6,532 bases of DNA from Thermoplasmata archaeon (GCA_023145185.1 JAGLEG010000254.1:1-6532), one strand, 5' to 3'; shown: positions 1 to 6,346, numbered from the stretch's first letter. The notes: generated from the letters alone by a model not told the origin. Numbers and translations: made by a program.

Positions 1-1
1 A

Positions 2-1597
2 CCCATGGAGAAGAGGTCAAGGGGTAAGCCGTTCTACGGGCTCTTCATGCTCTCCCTCGCAGGCGGCGTGGGGGTCACCATAGCCGGAGACCTTCTCACC
101 CTGTTCCTGGCATGGGAGGTGATGACCTGGTCCGCGCTACTGCTGATTGGCGACGGCAGGAAGGGATCTTCCAGGGCCTTCAAGCTCTACCTCGCATTCG
201 GCATGCTGTCGGCAGGGGCCATTCTGTTCATGATATCGATGATATGGAACAGGGCTGACTCCCTCACGTTCGCCGATGTCACCGCTGCGGTCGCCGGGGC
301 CAGCCAGGGATACCAGATACTGTTCCTGGTCCTGGGGGCGGTCGCCTTCGGGTCGAAGGCTGCCCTGTTCCCGATGCACATCTGGGCACCATCGGCCTAT
401 GCGCACACCGAGGATGCCTTCACATCGTTCTTCTCCGGAGGGCTTTCCAAGATGGGCATATACGGTTTCGTCCTGGTCTTCGACGTGTTCATCGGCGTGG
501 CCGTACTCACAGCCTTTGGCGCCTGGAACGGCCTGACCGGGGTCGGGCTGATCGTGGCCATCCTGGGTACGATCACGGCCATGGTGGGCGGCATCAAGGC
601 GATGTTCCAGGATGACGCCAAGAAGCTCCTTGCATACTCCTCGATCTCCCAGCTGGGCTACATATTCGTCGGCCTGGGCGTTGGTGGGTCGCTGGGTGTG
701 GCAGGAGCGCTGTATCACGTCCTCAACCACACCGTATTCAAATCCCTTCTCTTCATGGGGCTCGGGGCAGTTGTATACAGGACCGGCGAGACGAGGCTCT
801 CCAGATTGGGAGGCATGATCCATGTCATGCCCGCCACCTTCTGGATGTTCCTCGTTGCGGTCTTCGCGGCCGCCGCCATACCCATCACATCGGGGCTCGC
901 CTCCAAGTGGCTCATATACGAATCTGTGCTGGAGAGGGGTATCGGGGTCGTTGTGCCCCTCCTGTTCGTCGCATCCGTTTCCGCCTTCCTCTACTCCTTC
1001 AGGATCCTGCAGGGCGGCTTCATGGGGCAGCTCAGGGATGAATTCAAGGACGTCAAGGAGGCGCCCATTACGATGCTTATCCCCATGGGGATCCTGATGG
1101 CAGCATTGATGATCATCGGTTTCCTCCCCGGCCTTCCCATGGTCCTGATCGAAAAAGCGATGGGGGACCTCGGGATCGCGGCCCCGTCATACAGCCTGAT
1201 AGAGCTGGGGACCGGCATAGGTACGTACAGCGGCCTGGTGGTGATGTTGTCCGTGGGCGCCGGATTCGTCATAGCCTGCATCATCTTCTTCGGGGGATAC
1301 AAGAGCAGGAAGATCTCCCTGCGGGACCAGTTCACCGGAGGCGAGGAGCCAATGCCTCACATGGACAAGAGATATCACTATGCGTGGAACTTCTACGCCC
1401 CGTACAAACGGGTCCTGGGGCCATATTTCAATGACTGGGTATCAAAGGGTTACAGTTTGATCTACCGTGTGGCGAGCCAGCTGGGCCGGCTGCACAGGTC
1501 GATATTCAACGGCGATATCACGGCCTATATATGGGTAATATTCGGCACAATGGTCGGGATAGGCATTCTCTTTTGGAAGTTCGGGGGGTGGTTCTGA
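2..1597 (+). CDS. Proton/sodium antiporter-like membrane subunit (NuoL/M/N, EchA/MrpD family), 5'-truncated
   Basis: Ion-translocating membrane subunit of a complex I / group 4 hydrogenase-like complex. Numbering is from the ATG at base 5. Family landmarks appear in order: the TM5 glutamate in LTLFLAWEVM (E38), the TM7 lysine in GSKAALFPMHIW (K118) with H125, K149 in LSKMGIYG, the DDAKKLLAYSSISQLGY loop (about 203-219), NHTVFKSLLF with H242 and K246, and LASKWLIYES near 300. The charged residues expected for ion transfer are therefore all present. Many hydrophobic segments follow, then a hydrophilic stretch (about 440-500) and a final membrane helix near the C-terminus. Family members normally have roughly 80-100 residues and two or three helices before the conserved WE helix, here at residue 37. 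The reading frame is still open at the left edge (CCC before the ATG), so I read this as a partial gene whose start lies outside. It overlaps the next gene by one base (TGATG). NuoL, NuoM, NuoN and MrpD types cannot be separated by eye. Confidence 0.9.
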   Translation, partial: PMEKRSRGKPFYGLFMLSLAGGVGVTIAGDLLTLFLAWEVMTWSALLLIGDGRKGSSRAFKLYLAFGMLSAGAILFMISMIWNRADSLTFADVTAAVAGASQGYQILFLVLGAVAFGSKAALFPMHIWAPSAYAHTEDAFTSFFSGGLSKMGIYGFVLVFDVFIGVAVLTAFGAWNGLTGVGLIVAILGTITAMVGGIKAMFQDDAKKLLAYSSISQLGYIFVGLGVGGSLGVAGALYHVLNHTVFKSLLFMGLGAVVYRTGETRLSRLGGMIHVMPATFWMFLVAVFAAAAIPITSGLASKWLIYESVLERGIGVVVPLLFVASVSAFLYSFRILQGGFMGQLRDEFKDVKEAPITMLIPMGILMAALMIIGFLPGLPMVLIEKAMGDLGIAAPSYSLIELGTGIGTYSGLVVMLSVGAGFVIACIIFFGGYKSRKISLRDQFTGGEEPMPHMDKRYHYAWNFYAPYKRVLGPYFNDWVSKGYSLIYRVASQLGRLHRSIFNGDITAYIWVIFGTMVGIGILFWKFGGWF

Positions 1598-2547
1598 TGG
1601 CATGGTCCACGACAACATGGGTAATGGCGGCGCTTGCGCCGATAATAGTATTCCTTGCTGGACATCTGTTCTTGGGGATAGCGAGGAAGATCACGGCCCG
1701 TATCCACAGGCGGAGAGGGCCTCCGGTGATGCAGCAGTTCATAGACGTCTTCAAGCTGTTCGGAAAGAGGACTTCCACAACTCACTCATGGGTGCAGGAC
1801 ATGGGCGCCCTGTTTGCGGTGATCGGCGTGATAGCGTGCTCCCTGTTCATACCCATAGGCGGCGACCCGGTCCTCTCCTTCCAGGGAGACGTGATCGTTC
1901 TGGTATATCTACTGGCCATCGCCCCGCTTGGCATGGCGTTAGGGACAGGTTCCACGGGGAACCCCAACTCCGCCATAGGCGTGTCCAGGGGGCTCATGCT
2001 CATGCTCGCATATGAGCTGCCCTTTGCCATAGTGATCGTCACCATCATCGTACACTTCAAGACGGCCTCCCTGGGGGAGATCGTCGAGGCACAGAAGGGC
2101 TTCCTGGATTGGGCCATCCTCTCTTTGCCCCTTTCCGCCATAGCCGCGGACCTGTCCCTTCAGGGGATGCTGGGGGAGAAGCCTTTCGACCAGCCCGTGG
2201 CCCCCTCCGAGGTGGCATCCGGGCCCATGGTGGAGTTCGGCGGCAAATACCTGGGCATGCTCATGATATGGCACGCCATGTCGGTCGTCGTCGAGGCGGG
2301 TCTCTTCGTCAACCTCTTTCTGGGGGGAGGGGTCCTCTTCGGCGGGGGAACGACGCTCGCCCTGATCGGCAACATCTTCGTGTGGCTTGCGCTCACATTG
2401 ACGGTGTTCATCTTCTCGATCTTCATCAACTCCGTGTTCGGCCGTTTCAAGATGGGGCAGGCGCTCAAGTTCTACTGGGGTTTCCCCACGCTGATAGCCC
2501 TTATCGGGCTCTCTATTGCGGTCCTGTCAAACCTGGGGGTGTTCTAA
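1597..2547 (+). CDS. nuoH: NuoH/EchB-like membrane anchor subunit (respiratory-chain subunit 1 family)
   Basis: Membrane subunit that links the hydrophilic redox arm to the ion-pumping arm. It has 316 residues, close to the usual family length, and is strongly hydrophobic with about eight predicted helices. Diagnostic motifs are the cytosolic loop after helix 1, ARIHRRRGPP (residues 34-43); YELPF with E140, the conserved acidic residue of the E-channel region; the loop GEKPFDQPVAPSE...SGPMVEFGG (193-216), matching the family's RPPFDxPEAExE...GPxxEYSG signature; and E233 in a later helix. I chose ATG 1597 because it overlaps the previous stop (TGATG) and has a GGGGGTG tract just upstream. An in-frame ATG at 1531 would lie deep inside the upstream gene. 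Position after the antiporter and before the NuoB-like gene matches echB. The symbol is given at family level only; this is not necessarily part of an NADH dehydrogenase. Confidence 0.92.
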   Translation: MAWSTTTWVMAALAPIIVFLAGHLFLGIARKITARIHRRRGPPVMQQFIDVFKLFGKRTSTTHSWVQDMGALFAVIGVIACSLFIPIGGDPVLSFQGDVIVLVYLLAIAPLGMALGTGSTGNPNSAIGVSRGLMLMLAYELPFAIVIVTIIVHFKTASLGEIVEAQKGFLDWAILSLPLSAIAADLSLQGMLGEKPFDQPVAPSEVASGPMVEFGGKYLGMLMIWHAMSVVVEAGLFVNLFLGGGVLFGGGTTLALIGNIFVWLALTLTVFIFSIFINSVFGRFKMGQALKFYWGFPTLIALIGLSIAVLSNLGVF

Positions 2548-3150
2548 ATGGATGATGAGCCGAGAGGCGGCCTACTTGACCAGAGTGGAATGGAGATCAC
2601 GAACCTCCCCGAGAGGGGTTTTCTGAGGAAACTCGCGGATTGGGCCTCGGCCAGGTCCATGTGGATCCTCTACTACTGCACGGGCTGCGGGGCGGTGGAG
2701 CTTCCCCCCGTGATGACCTCCAGGTACGATATGGAGAGGTACGGGATGGGGCCCATGGCGACCCCAAGGCAGGCTGACCTCCTGCTTATCACGGGATATC
2801 TCTCCGTCAAGACCCTCAAGAGGGTCGTGAGGTCCTACGAGCAGATGCAGGATCCCAAATACGTGCTGGGACATGGTTCATGCACGATCGATGGGGGCAT
2901 GTACTGGGATTCCTACGCCACCGTAAAGGACGTCGGCCTCTACGTCCCCGTCGACCTATATCTGGCGGGATGCATGCCCAGGCCTGAGGCGATCCTTCAG
3001 GCCGTGGAACGGCTTCAGGGCATGATAATGGACGGTACCGCCGACGGGTGGATGAGGTACAAGAGGGATTACAAGTTTTACAGGGAGAACCAGGACAAGG
3101 TGTTCAAGAGGGGTCCCGACTGGGCTCTGGAGGAGCCCGTTCTCAAGTGA
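2548..3150 (+). CDS. nuoB: NuoB-like [4Fe-4S] small subunit with a hydrogenase-like CxxC
   Basis: Soluble iron-sulfur subunit of 200 residues that would carry the last [4Fe-4S] cluster (N2 / proximal-cluster equivalent) before the catalytic NuoD-like subunit. Four cysteines fit the ligands: C44 and C47 (YYCTGCGAVE), C112 (GHGSC) and C142 (GCMPRPE). The body is very complex I-like: SRYDMERYG, ATPRQADLLLITG, and VPVDLYLAGCMPRPEA. Complex I NuoB has adjacent cysteines (CCxxE). Here the first pair is spaced CxxC as in [NiFe] hydrogenase small subunits, but with three residues rather than two before the conserved glutamate E51. That makes the cluster-binding loop a mosaic. The ATG directly follows the previous TAA (TAAATG), so translation is probably coupled; a GGGGGTG tract lies upstream. 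ATG 2590 is a less likely internal start. The symbol is family-level; echC-like is equally defensible. Confidence 0.92.
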   Translation: MDDEPRGGLLDQSGMEITNLPERGFLRKLADWASARSMWILYYCTGCGAVELPPVMTSRYDMERYGMGPMATPRQADLLLITGYLSVKTLKRVVRSYEQMQDPKYVLGHGSCTIDGGMYWDSYATVKDVGLYVPVDLYLAGCMPRPEAILQAVERLQGMIMDGTADGWMRYKRDYKFYRENQDKVFKRGPDWALEEPVLK

Positions 3151-3156
3151 GGTGGT
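3149..3156 (+). promoter_or_regulatory. Ribosome binding site deciding the NuoC-like start
   Basis: GAGGTGGT overlaps the TGA stop of the upstream gene. The core GAGGTG ends six bases before ATG 3161. This makes ATG 3161 a better start than the in-frame GTG codons at 3152 and 3158, the first of which lies inside the ribosome binding site itself. Confidence 0.6.
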
Positions 3157-3160
3157 TGTG

Positions 3161-3739
3161 ATGAAAGAGGATACGTTATCTGATGTGGATACAAAAAGTG
3201 AGAACTACGTTCCTGGCCATACCACCGTTCAGGAGGCGCTGGGATACATCAATGCCCACCTGCCCGATCTCAAGGTGAAGCTGCTCTCCAGCAAGAGGGG
3301 GGAGATCCTCGTGGAACACTCTATCAAGGGAGAGGTCCTGACCAGGCTCAAGGAGGAGGGATTCGACCATTTCGCGGCACTGAGCTGCATCGATATGATC
3401 GACGATGATCGGATCCAGCTTGTATATCACGTCTGGTCCTACGGCTCAAAGGGCCACATTCTAGTAAAAACGGAGCTTCCCAGGAAGGACCCTTCGACCG
3501 ATACCGTTTACAGGATATACAGGCCGGCGATCACGTACGAGAGGGAGATCAAGGAGATGTTCGGCGTGGACTTCCCTGGAAATCCCAGGCTGACCCAGTT
3601 CATACTGGAGGATTGGGAAGGGCCCCCGCCCATGCTGAAGGACTTCGATACCGAGGCGTATGCAGTTGAGCATTTCGGCATTGCCCGCAGGGACCTGCCG
3701 TCGAAACCCCCCCAGCCGAAGAAAGGGGGTGAGAGCTGA
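3161..3739 (+). CDS. nuoC: NuoC-like subunit (respiratory-chain 30 kDa subunit family)
   Basis: Structural subunit of the peripheral arm that packs against the NuoB-like and NuoD-like proteins; the family carries no cofactor. The 192-residue protein has a variable N-terminus and a recognisable fold from about residue 30. The C-terminal family signature is clear: YEREIKEMFGVDFPGNP (126-142), then LEDWEGPPPMLKDF (149-162), matching the family's ExExxDxFGxxFxGxP...YPLRKDF pattern. A proline- and lysine-rich tail follows (SKPPQPKKGG). Its length and complete 30-kDa signature resemble complex I/Fpo NuoC more than the much shorter EchD. It overlaps the NuoD-like gene by one base (TGATG), which suggests translational coupling. 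It stays separate from the D subunit rather than fused as in HycE. Confidence 0.92.
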   Translation: MKEDTLSDVDTKSENYVPGHTTVQEALGYINAHLPDLKVKLLSSKRGEILVEHSIKGEVLTRLKEEGFDHFAALSCIDMIDDDRIQLVYHVWSYGSKGHILVKTELPRKDPSTDTVYRIYRPAITYEREIKEMFGVDFPGNPRLTQFILEDWEGPPPMLKDFDTEAYAVEHFGIARRDLPSKPPQPKKGGES

Positions 3740-4845
3740 TGGACGATTTCAGATCCACCGAGATCATCTTCGGACCGCAGCATCCCGGCATTCACGGGAA
3801 CTTCGCCATGAGGCTCGAGCTCGAGGGCGACATGGTGAGAAGGGCCCGGCTGGTGCCCGGCTACCTCCACCGTGCATTCGAGAAGCTCATGGAGAGGAGG
3901 ACATGGCACCAGAACATCGCACTGGTTCCCAGGATATGCGTTCCAGACCCGGATGTGAACGAGGCCGCCTACTCCATGGCCATAGAGAATATCATGGGCC
4001 TTGAGGTTCCCAGGAGGGGGAATTACATCAGGAGCATCGTCCTGGAGCTCTCCAGGCTTGCAGCCCACCTCATGGGACTGGGTGGGTTGGGAGGCGCGAT
4101 AGGCCTCTACACCCTGCCCATGTGGACCAACGGCGAGAGGGATTATGTACTCGACCTGTTCGAGGCCCTCACGGGAGGCAGGGTATATCACATGTACACG
4201 TGGCCCGGGGGAGTTCGCTGGGACATGCCCGAGAACTGGCCCAGGAAGGCCCTGAAGGTGATGGACCACATCGAGGCACAGCTTCCGTCATACTATTCGC
4301 TCTTCTTCGAGTCGAAGGTTACGGATGCCAGGCTGAAAGGGCTCGCCCCGATAACGACCAGCTGGGCCGTTGAACACGGCGTTACAGGGCCCAATCTCCG
4401 GGCGACCGGGCTCGAGGTGGACCTCAGAAGGGATGACCCCTATGCCGCATACGAGGAGCTCGACTTCGACGTGATAACGTTGAAGCAGGGCGACGGCATG
4501 GCAAGGGCCCTTGTACGGTGGTACGAGGTGGGCCAGTCCATAAGGATCATCAGGGATGCAATAGAGAAAATGCCAGGGGGACCGGTGATCGCCAAGACGC
4601 CTCCTCCGCTTGCGTTCATGGTACCTCCAGGGGACCACTACGCCCACGTGGAGAGCTCCAAGGGAGAGTACGGATACTACGTCATCTCAAAGGGAGGTAA
4701 GTACCCATATCGTGTACACGTGAGGGGGCCTTCCTTCACCCATGGGATAGACGTTCTGGAGAAGATGCTGGTAAACCAGGAGCTTGCGGATGTCGCTCTG
4801 ATAACAGGGGGGCTGGATGTATGTCCCCCGGACATAGACAGGTGA
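3739..4845 (+). CDS. nuoD: NuoD/hydrogenase large-subunit homologue lacking a complete [NiFe] site (CxxD...CxxD)
   Basis: Catalytic-fold subunit, 368 residues, of the 49 kDa / [NiFe] large-subunit superfamily. Visible motifs are FGPQHPGIHG (11-20, with H15 and H19), GYLHRAFEKL (41-50), RTWHQNIALVPRIC (54-67), GLEVPRRGNYIRSI (87-100), ELSRLAAHL (103-111) and the C-terminal GGLDVCPPDIDR (357-368). Hydrogenases bind Ni-Fe with two CxxC pairs. Here these positions read C67-V-P-D70 and C362-P-P-D365. These are the only cysteines in the protein, and both bridging-cysteine positions are aspartate. A normal Ni-Fe(CN)2CO centre is therefore very unlikely. By eye, the complex I quinone-site tyrosine (DRLDY region) aligns with V68, so a canonical quinone site is doubtful too. 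The protein ends at DR, as complex I NuoD does, with no cleavable maturation tail. The start overlaps the previous stop and follows a GGGGGTGAG tract. The Ehr/Mbx-type class fits best; substrate unknown. Confidence 0.93.
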   Translation: MDDFRSTEIIFGPQHPGIHGNFAMRLELEGDMVRRARLVPGYLHRAFEKLMERRTWHQNIALVPRICVPDPDVNEAAYSMAIENIMGLEVPRRGNYIRSIVLELSRLAAHLMGLGGLGGAIGLYTLPMWTNGERDYVLDLFEALTGGRVYHMYTWPGGVRWDMPENWPRKALKVMDHIEAQLPSYYSLFFESKVTDARLKGLAPITTSWAVEHGVTGPNLRATGLEVDLRRDDPYAAYEELDFDVITLKQGDGMARALVRWYEVGQSIRIIRDAIEKMPGGPVIAKTPPPLAFMVPPGDHYAHVESSKGEYGYYVISKGGKYPYRVHVRGPSFTHGIDVLEKMLVNQELADVALITGGLDVCPPDIDR

Positions 4846-4847
4846 TC
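4840..4847 (+). promoter_or_regulatory. Ribosome binding site deciding the NuoI-like start
   Basis: AGGTGATC is a long match to the archaeal anti-Shine-Dalgarno and overlaps the TGA stop of the NuoD-like gene. The GGTG core ends seven bases from the A of ATG 4851, nearly the same spacing as at the NuoC-like gene. ATG 4848 would sit too close. ATG 4821 lies upstream of the site, inside the previous gene. Confidence 0.6.
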
Positions 4848-4850
4848 ATG

Positions 4851-5363
4851 ATGACCGATTTCGTGAAAAAGACCATAAGGCCCTTCCGGGCGCTCCGCTT
4901 CCTCGCGAGGAAACCGCACACTATCATCTCTCCCCACGAGCAACATAATGATATCGAGGGGGAGCCGCTCCCCACGGAGAGATATCGGGGAATCCACATC
5001 AACGACTGGGAGACCTGCATCAGCTGTGGTCTCTGTGCCCGGATATGTCCGTGCGATGCCATAGAGATGGTCGATGTGGAGGGGGAGCAGAAGAAACGTC
5101 CCGAGGTATCCTACGGTAGATGCTGTTTCTGCGGCTTCTGCGAGGACGTATGCCCCAGGGACTCAATGCACCTGACCAGCAATTATGTGATGATAGACAA
5201 GAACAGCGAGACCTTTACGTTCCTTCCGGAGAACGACCTGAAGGAGTTCCAGAAGGAGTACATCGTGGAGACGTCACAGCTCAGATACAACGACAAGGAT
5301 GTCAAGAAGGCTGAAAAGGAACCATCTGCGAAGAAAGGTGGGAAAGGTAAGAAGAAAAAGTAG
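4851..5363 (+). CDS. nuoI: NuoI/EchF-like 2x[4Fe-4S] ferredoxin subunit with a lysine-rich tail
   Basis: Electron-transfer subunit of the peripheral arm. Two ferredoxin-type motifs would hold two [4Fe-4S] clusters: C56-x2-C59-x2-C62-x3-C66-P and C91-x2-C94-x2-C97-x3-C101-P. Extra cysteines C68 and C92 lie beside them. The preceding RYRGIHIND (44-52) matches the NuoI hallmark RGxH just before the first cluster. No NuoE, F or G genes are visible, so a soluble carrier such as reduced ferredoxin is the likely donor (inference). The 170-residue protein ends in KKGGKGKKKK, an unusual basic tail that could dock an acidic ferredoxin or another partner. It is the last gene of the operon. I chose ATG 4851 over 4848 and 4821 from ribosome-binding-site spacing. 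Its stop is 11 bases from the stop of the convergent MEMO-like gene. Confidence 0.92.
   Translation: MTDFVKKTIRPFRALRFLARKPHTIISPHEQHNDIEGEPLPTERYRGIHINDWETCISCGLCARICPCDAIEMVDVEGEQKKRPEVSYGRCCFCGFCEDVCPRDSMHLTSNYVMIDKNSETFTFLPENDLKEFQKEYIVETSQLRYNDKDVKKAEKEPSAKKGGKGKKKK
5331..5360 (-). terminator. Candidate T-rich terminator for the MEMO-like gene
   Basis: Read on the minus strand, transcription leaving the MEMO-like stop enters a pyrimidine-rich run with TTTTT (complement of 5355-5359), then TTCTT and further TTT tracts. Archaeal intrinsic terminators are often T-runs without a strong hairpin. This stretch is also the lysine-rich 3' end of the NuoI-like gene on the plus strand, so the T-richness could simply follow from lysine codons. 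Confidence 0.3.
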
Positions 5364-5374
5364 GACCCATACGG

Positions 5375-6172
5375 TCATCTGGGCCATACGCCGTAGAAGA
5401 CCGAGGCGACCACGGTGGGTTCCTTCGATCCCAGCACTTCCGAATAGTCCGATAGCCTATGGTAGAATATCCGGTGATCGAGGTCCCCTTCCAGCAGGGA
5501 GGCCAGGGCCGTGCCGTTCGCTATCTGATCGTTCAGCCTCTCCTTCGCCATCTCCACGAAGGATAAGAGGTCCCTCTTCACGTAGAGGAGATCGAGCATC
5601 ACCCCGATGTTACGATATATCATCCCCTCGTGGTCCTCGGGGATGACCTTGACCCCGTAGCCGTGCCCGAAATGGGTGAGGTCACCGGTCAGCACTATTG
5701 CCGTATCGTCGTCCACCCTATTTTGTAGTTCACGGCCAAAACGAACGTGATCCTCCACGAATACGGATAGATCATCGTCAACGCGGCCGTGAAGGGGCAT
5801 GAACACCTCGTCGATCTCAAGGGGCGTCAGTCCCAGCTCCTGTGAGAATAGGATAGATAGCTCCCTGAACCCGTCCAGGGAGAACTCAAGGTCAAGCCGC
5901 CCGTAGTTGCCCCTGTGCAGCACCCCCATTGCCAGGACCTTCTTCTTTCCGGACCTGTATATCGCCCTGATCGTCCTTATGAGGGCCTCCAGGCTGCCGT
6001 CGATGTACGTGTGGGGAAAAGAGAGGGCGCCTCCCCTTTCCAGAACCTCCAGGGGGCCGTCGTCATCTGTTACGCTCCACGCCTCCCGGATGTAGTCCCT
6101 CAGCTCGACATCCCTGCGGCTCCGCTCTTTTTTATAGTAGTCGCTCCAAGTACCATCACGCAATGGTTCCAT
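5375..6172 (-). CDS. MEMO-family (AmmeMemoRadiSam protein B-like) protein, divergent
   Basis: Cytosolic protein of 265 residues, near the usual MEMO length, with no signal peptide or membrane segment. MEMO proteins share a dioxygenase-like fold with a histidine-based metal site; their role in archaea is unclear. Family-like landmarks in order are FPHTYIDGS (52-60) for the PHAGYxxSG motif, VLAMGVLHRGNYG (79-91) for the LGPNH region, and VLTGDLTHFGHGYG (160-173) for the SSDxSH motif. A final part with IANGTALASLL (217-227) and a C-terminal VVASVFYGV strand resembles the family's CG...VVGY region. H54, H86 and H167 are the probable metal ligands. The family's cysteine in the late CG motif appears to be N219, and the motifs are loose, so this is a distant member. 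An in-frame TAA just upstream of ATG 6172 limits the start. It converges on the oxidoreductase operon, and no partner AmmeMemoRadiSam gene is visible. Confidence 0.75.
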   Translation of the reverse strand: MEPLRDGTWSDYYKKERSRRDVELRDYIREAWSVTDDDGPLEVLERGGALSFPHTYIDGSLEALIRTIRAIYRSGKKKVLAMGVLHRGNYGRLDLEFSLDGFRELSILFSQELGLTPLEIDEVFMPLHGRVDDDLSVFVEDHVRFGRELQNRVDDDTAIVLTGDLTHFGHGYGVKVIPEDHEGMIYRNIGVMLDLLYVKRDLLSFVEMAKERLNDQIANGTALASLLEGDLDHRIFYHRLSDYSEVLGSKEPTVVASVFYGVWPR

Positions 6173-6200
6173 TGATTACAATATGGACCTCTCCATTGAA

Positions 6201-6208
6201 ATAAATAT
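6201..6208 (-). promoter_or_regulatory. Candidate TATA box for the MEMO-like gene
   Basis: On the minus strand this reads ATATTTAT, preceded by the purine run AAGGG as a possible BRE. At archaeal spacing (about 25 bases) transcription would start near base 6179, giving a leader of only a few bases before ATG 6172. The purine tract GGAGAGGT (complement of 6187-6194) would then lie upstream of the transcript, so translation may be nearly leaderless. Position and composition are the only evidence. Confidence 0.4.
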
Positions 6209-6346
6209 CCCTTAAAATATCATAAGGAGAGGTGGGTCGAAACCTTCCCTCCCCTTTTAAGATCATTTTAGCCCTTTACGATCCTGAAGAGTTCAACATA
6301 GTTAGCATCTATTCGAAATAATTATACTTTCATACATATAGCATAT

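Noticed and set aside
137..823. 228-codon open frame on the minus strand
   Set aside because: It lies antisense to the well-supported antiporter gene and has no recognisable motif. Long antisense frames are expected opposite G+C-rich genes.
1531..1597. Upstream in-frame ATG for the NuoH-like gene
   Set aside because: It would overlap the antiporter gene by 67 bases and add 22 residues that do not resemble the family N-terminus. ATG 1597 has a purine tract and a TGATG overlap.
3508..4269. 253-codon open frame on the minus strand
   Set aside because: It spans the junction of the NuoC-like and NuoD-like genes in antisense, and its composition mirrors the real codons (many H, P and G). No family resemblance.
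3739..4845. Functional [NiFe] hydrogenase catalytic subunit
   Set aside because: Two of the four essential cysteines are Asp and there is no maturation tail. Automated naming as hydrogenase would mislead.
2..5363. Canonical NADH:quinone oxidoreductase (complex I) or F420H2 dehydrogenase operon
   Set aside because: No NuoA/J/K or NuoE/F/G or FpoF-like genes are in view. The NuoB loop is CxxC, and gene order follows Ech. Genes left of the window could still change this.
6227..6245. T-arm-like GGTCGAAACC
   Set aside because: It resembles a tRNA T-loop at a glance, but the loop is too short and no acceptor, anticodon or D arm is found around it.
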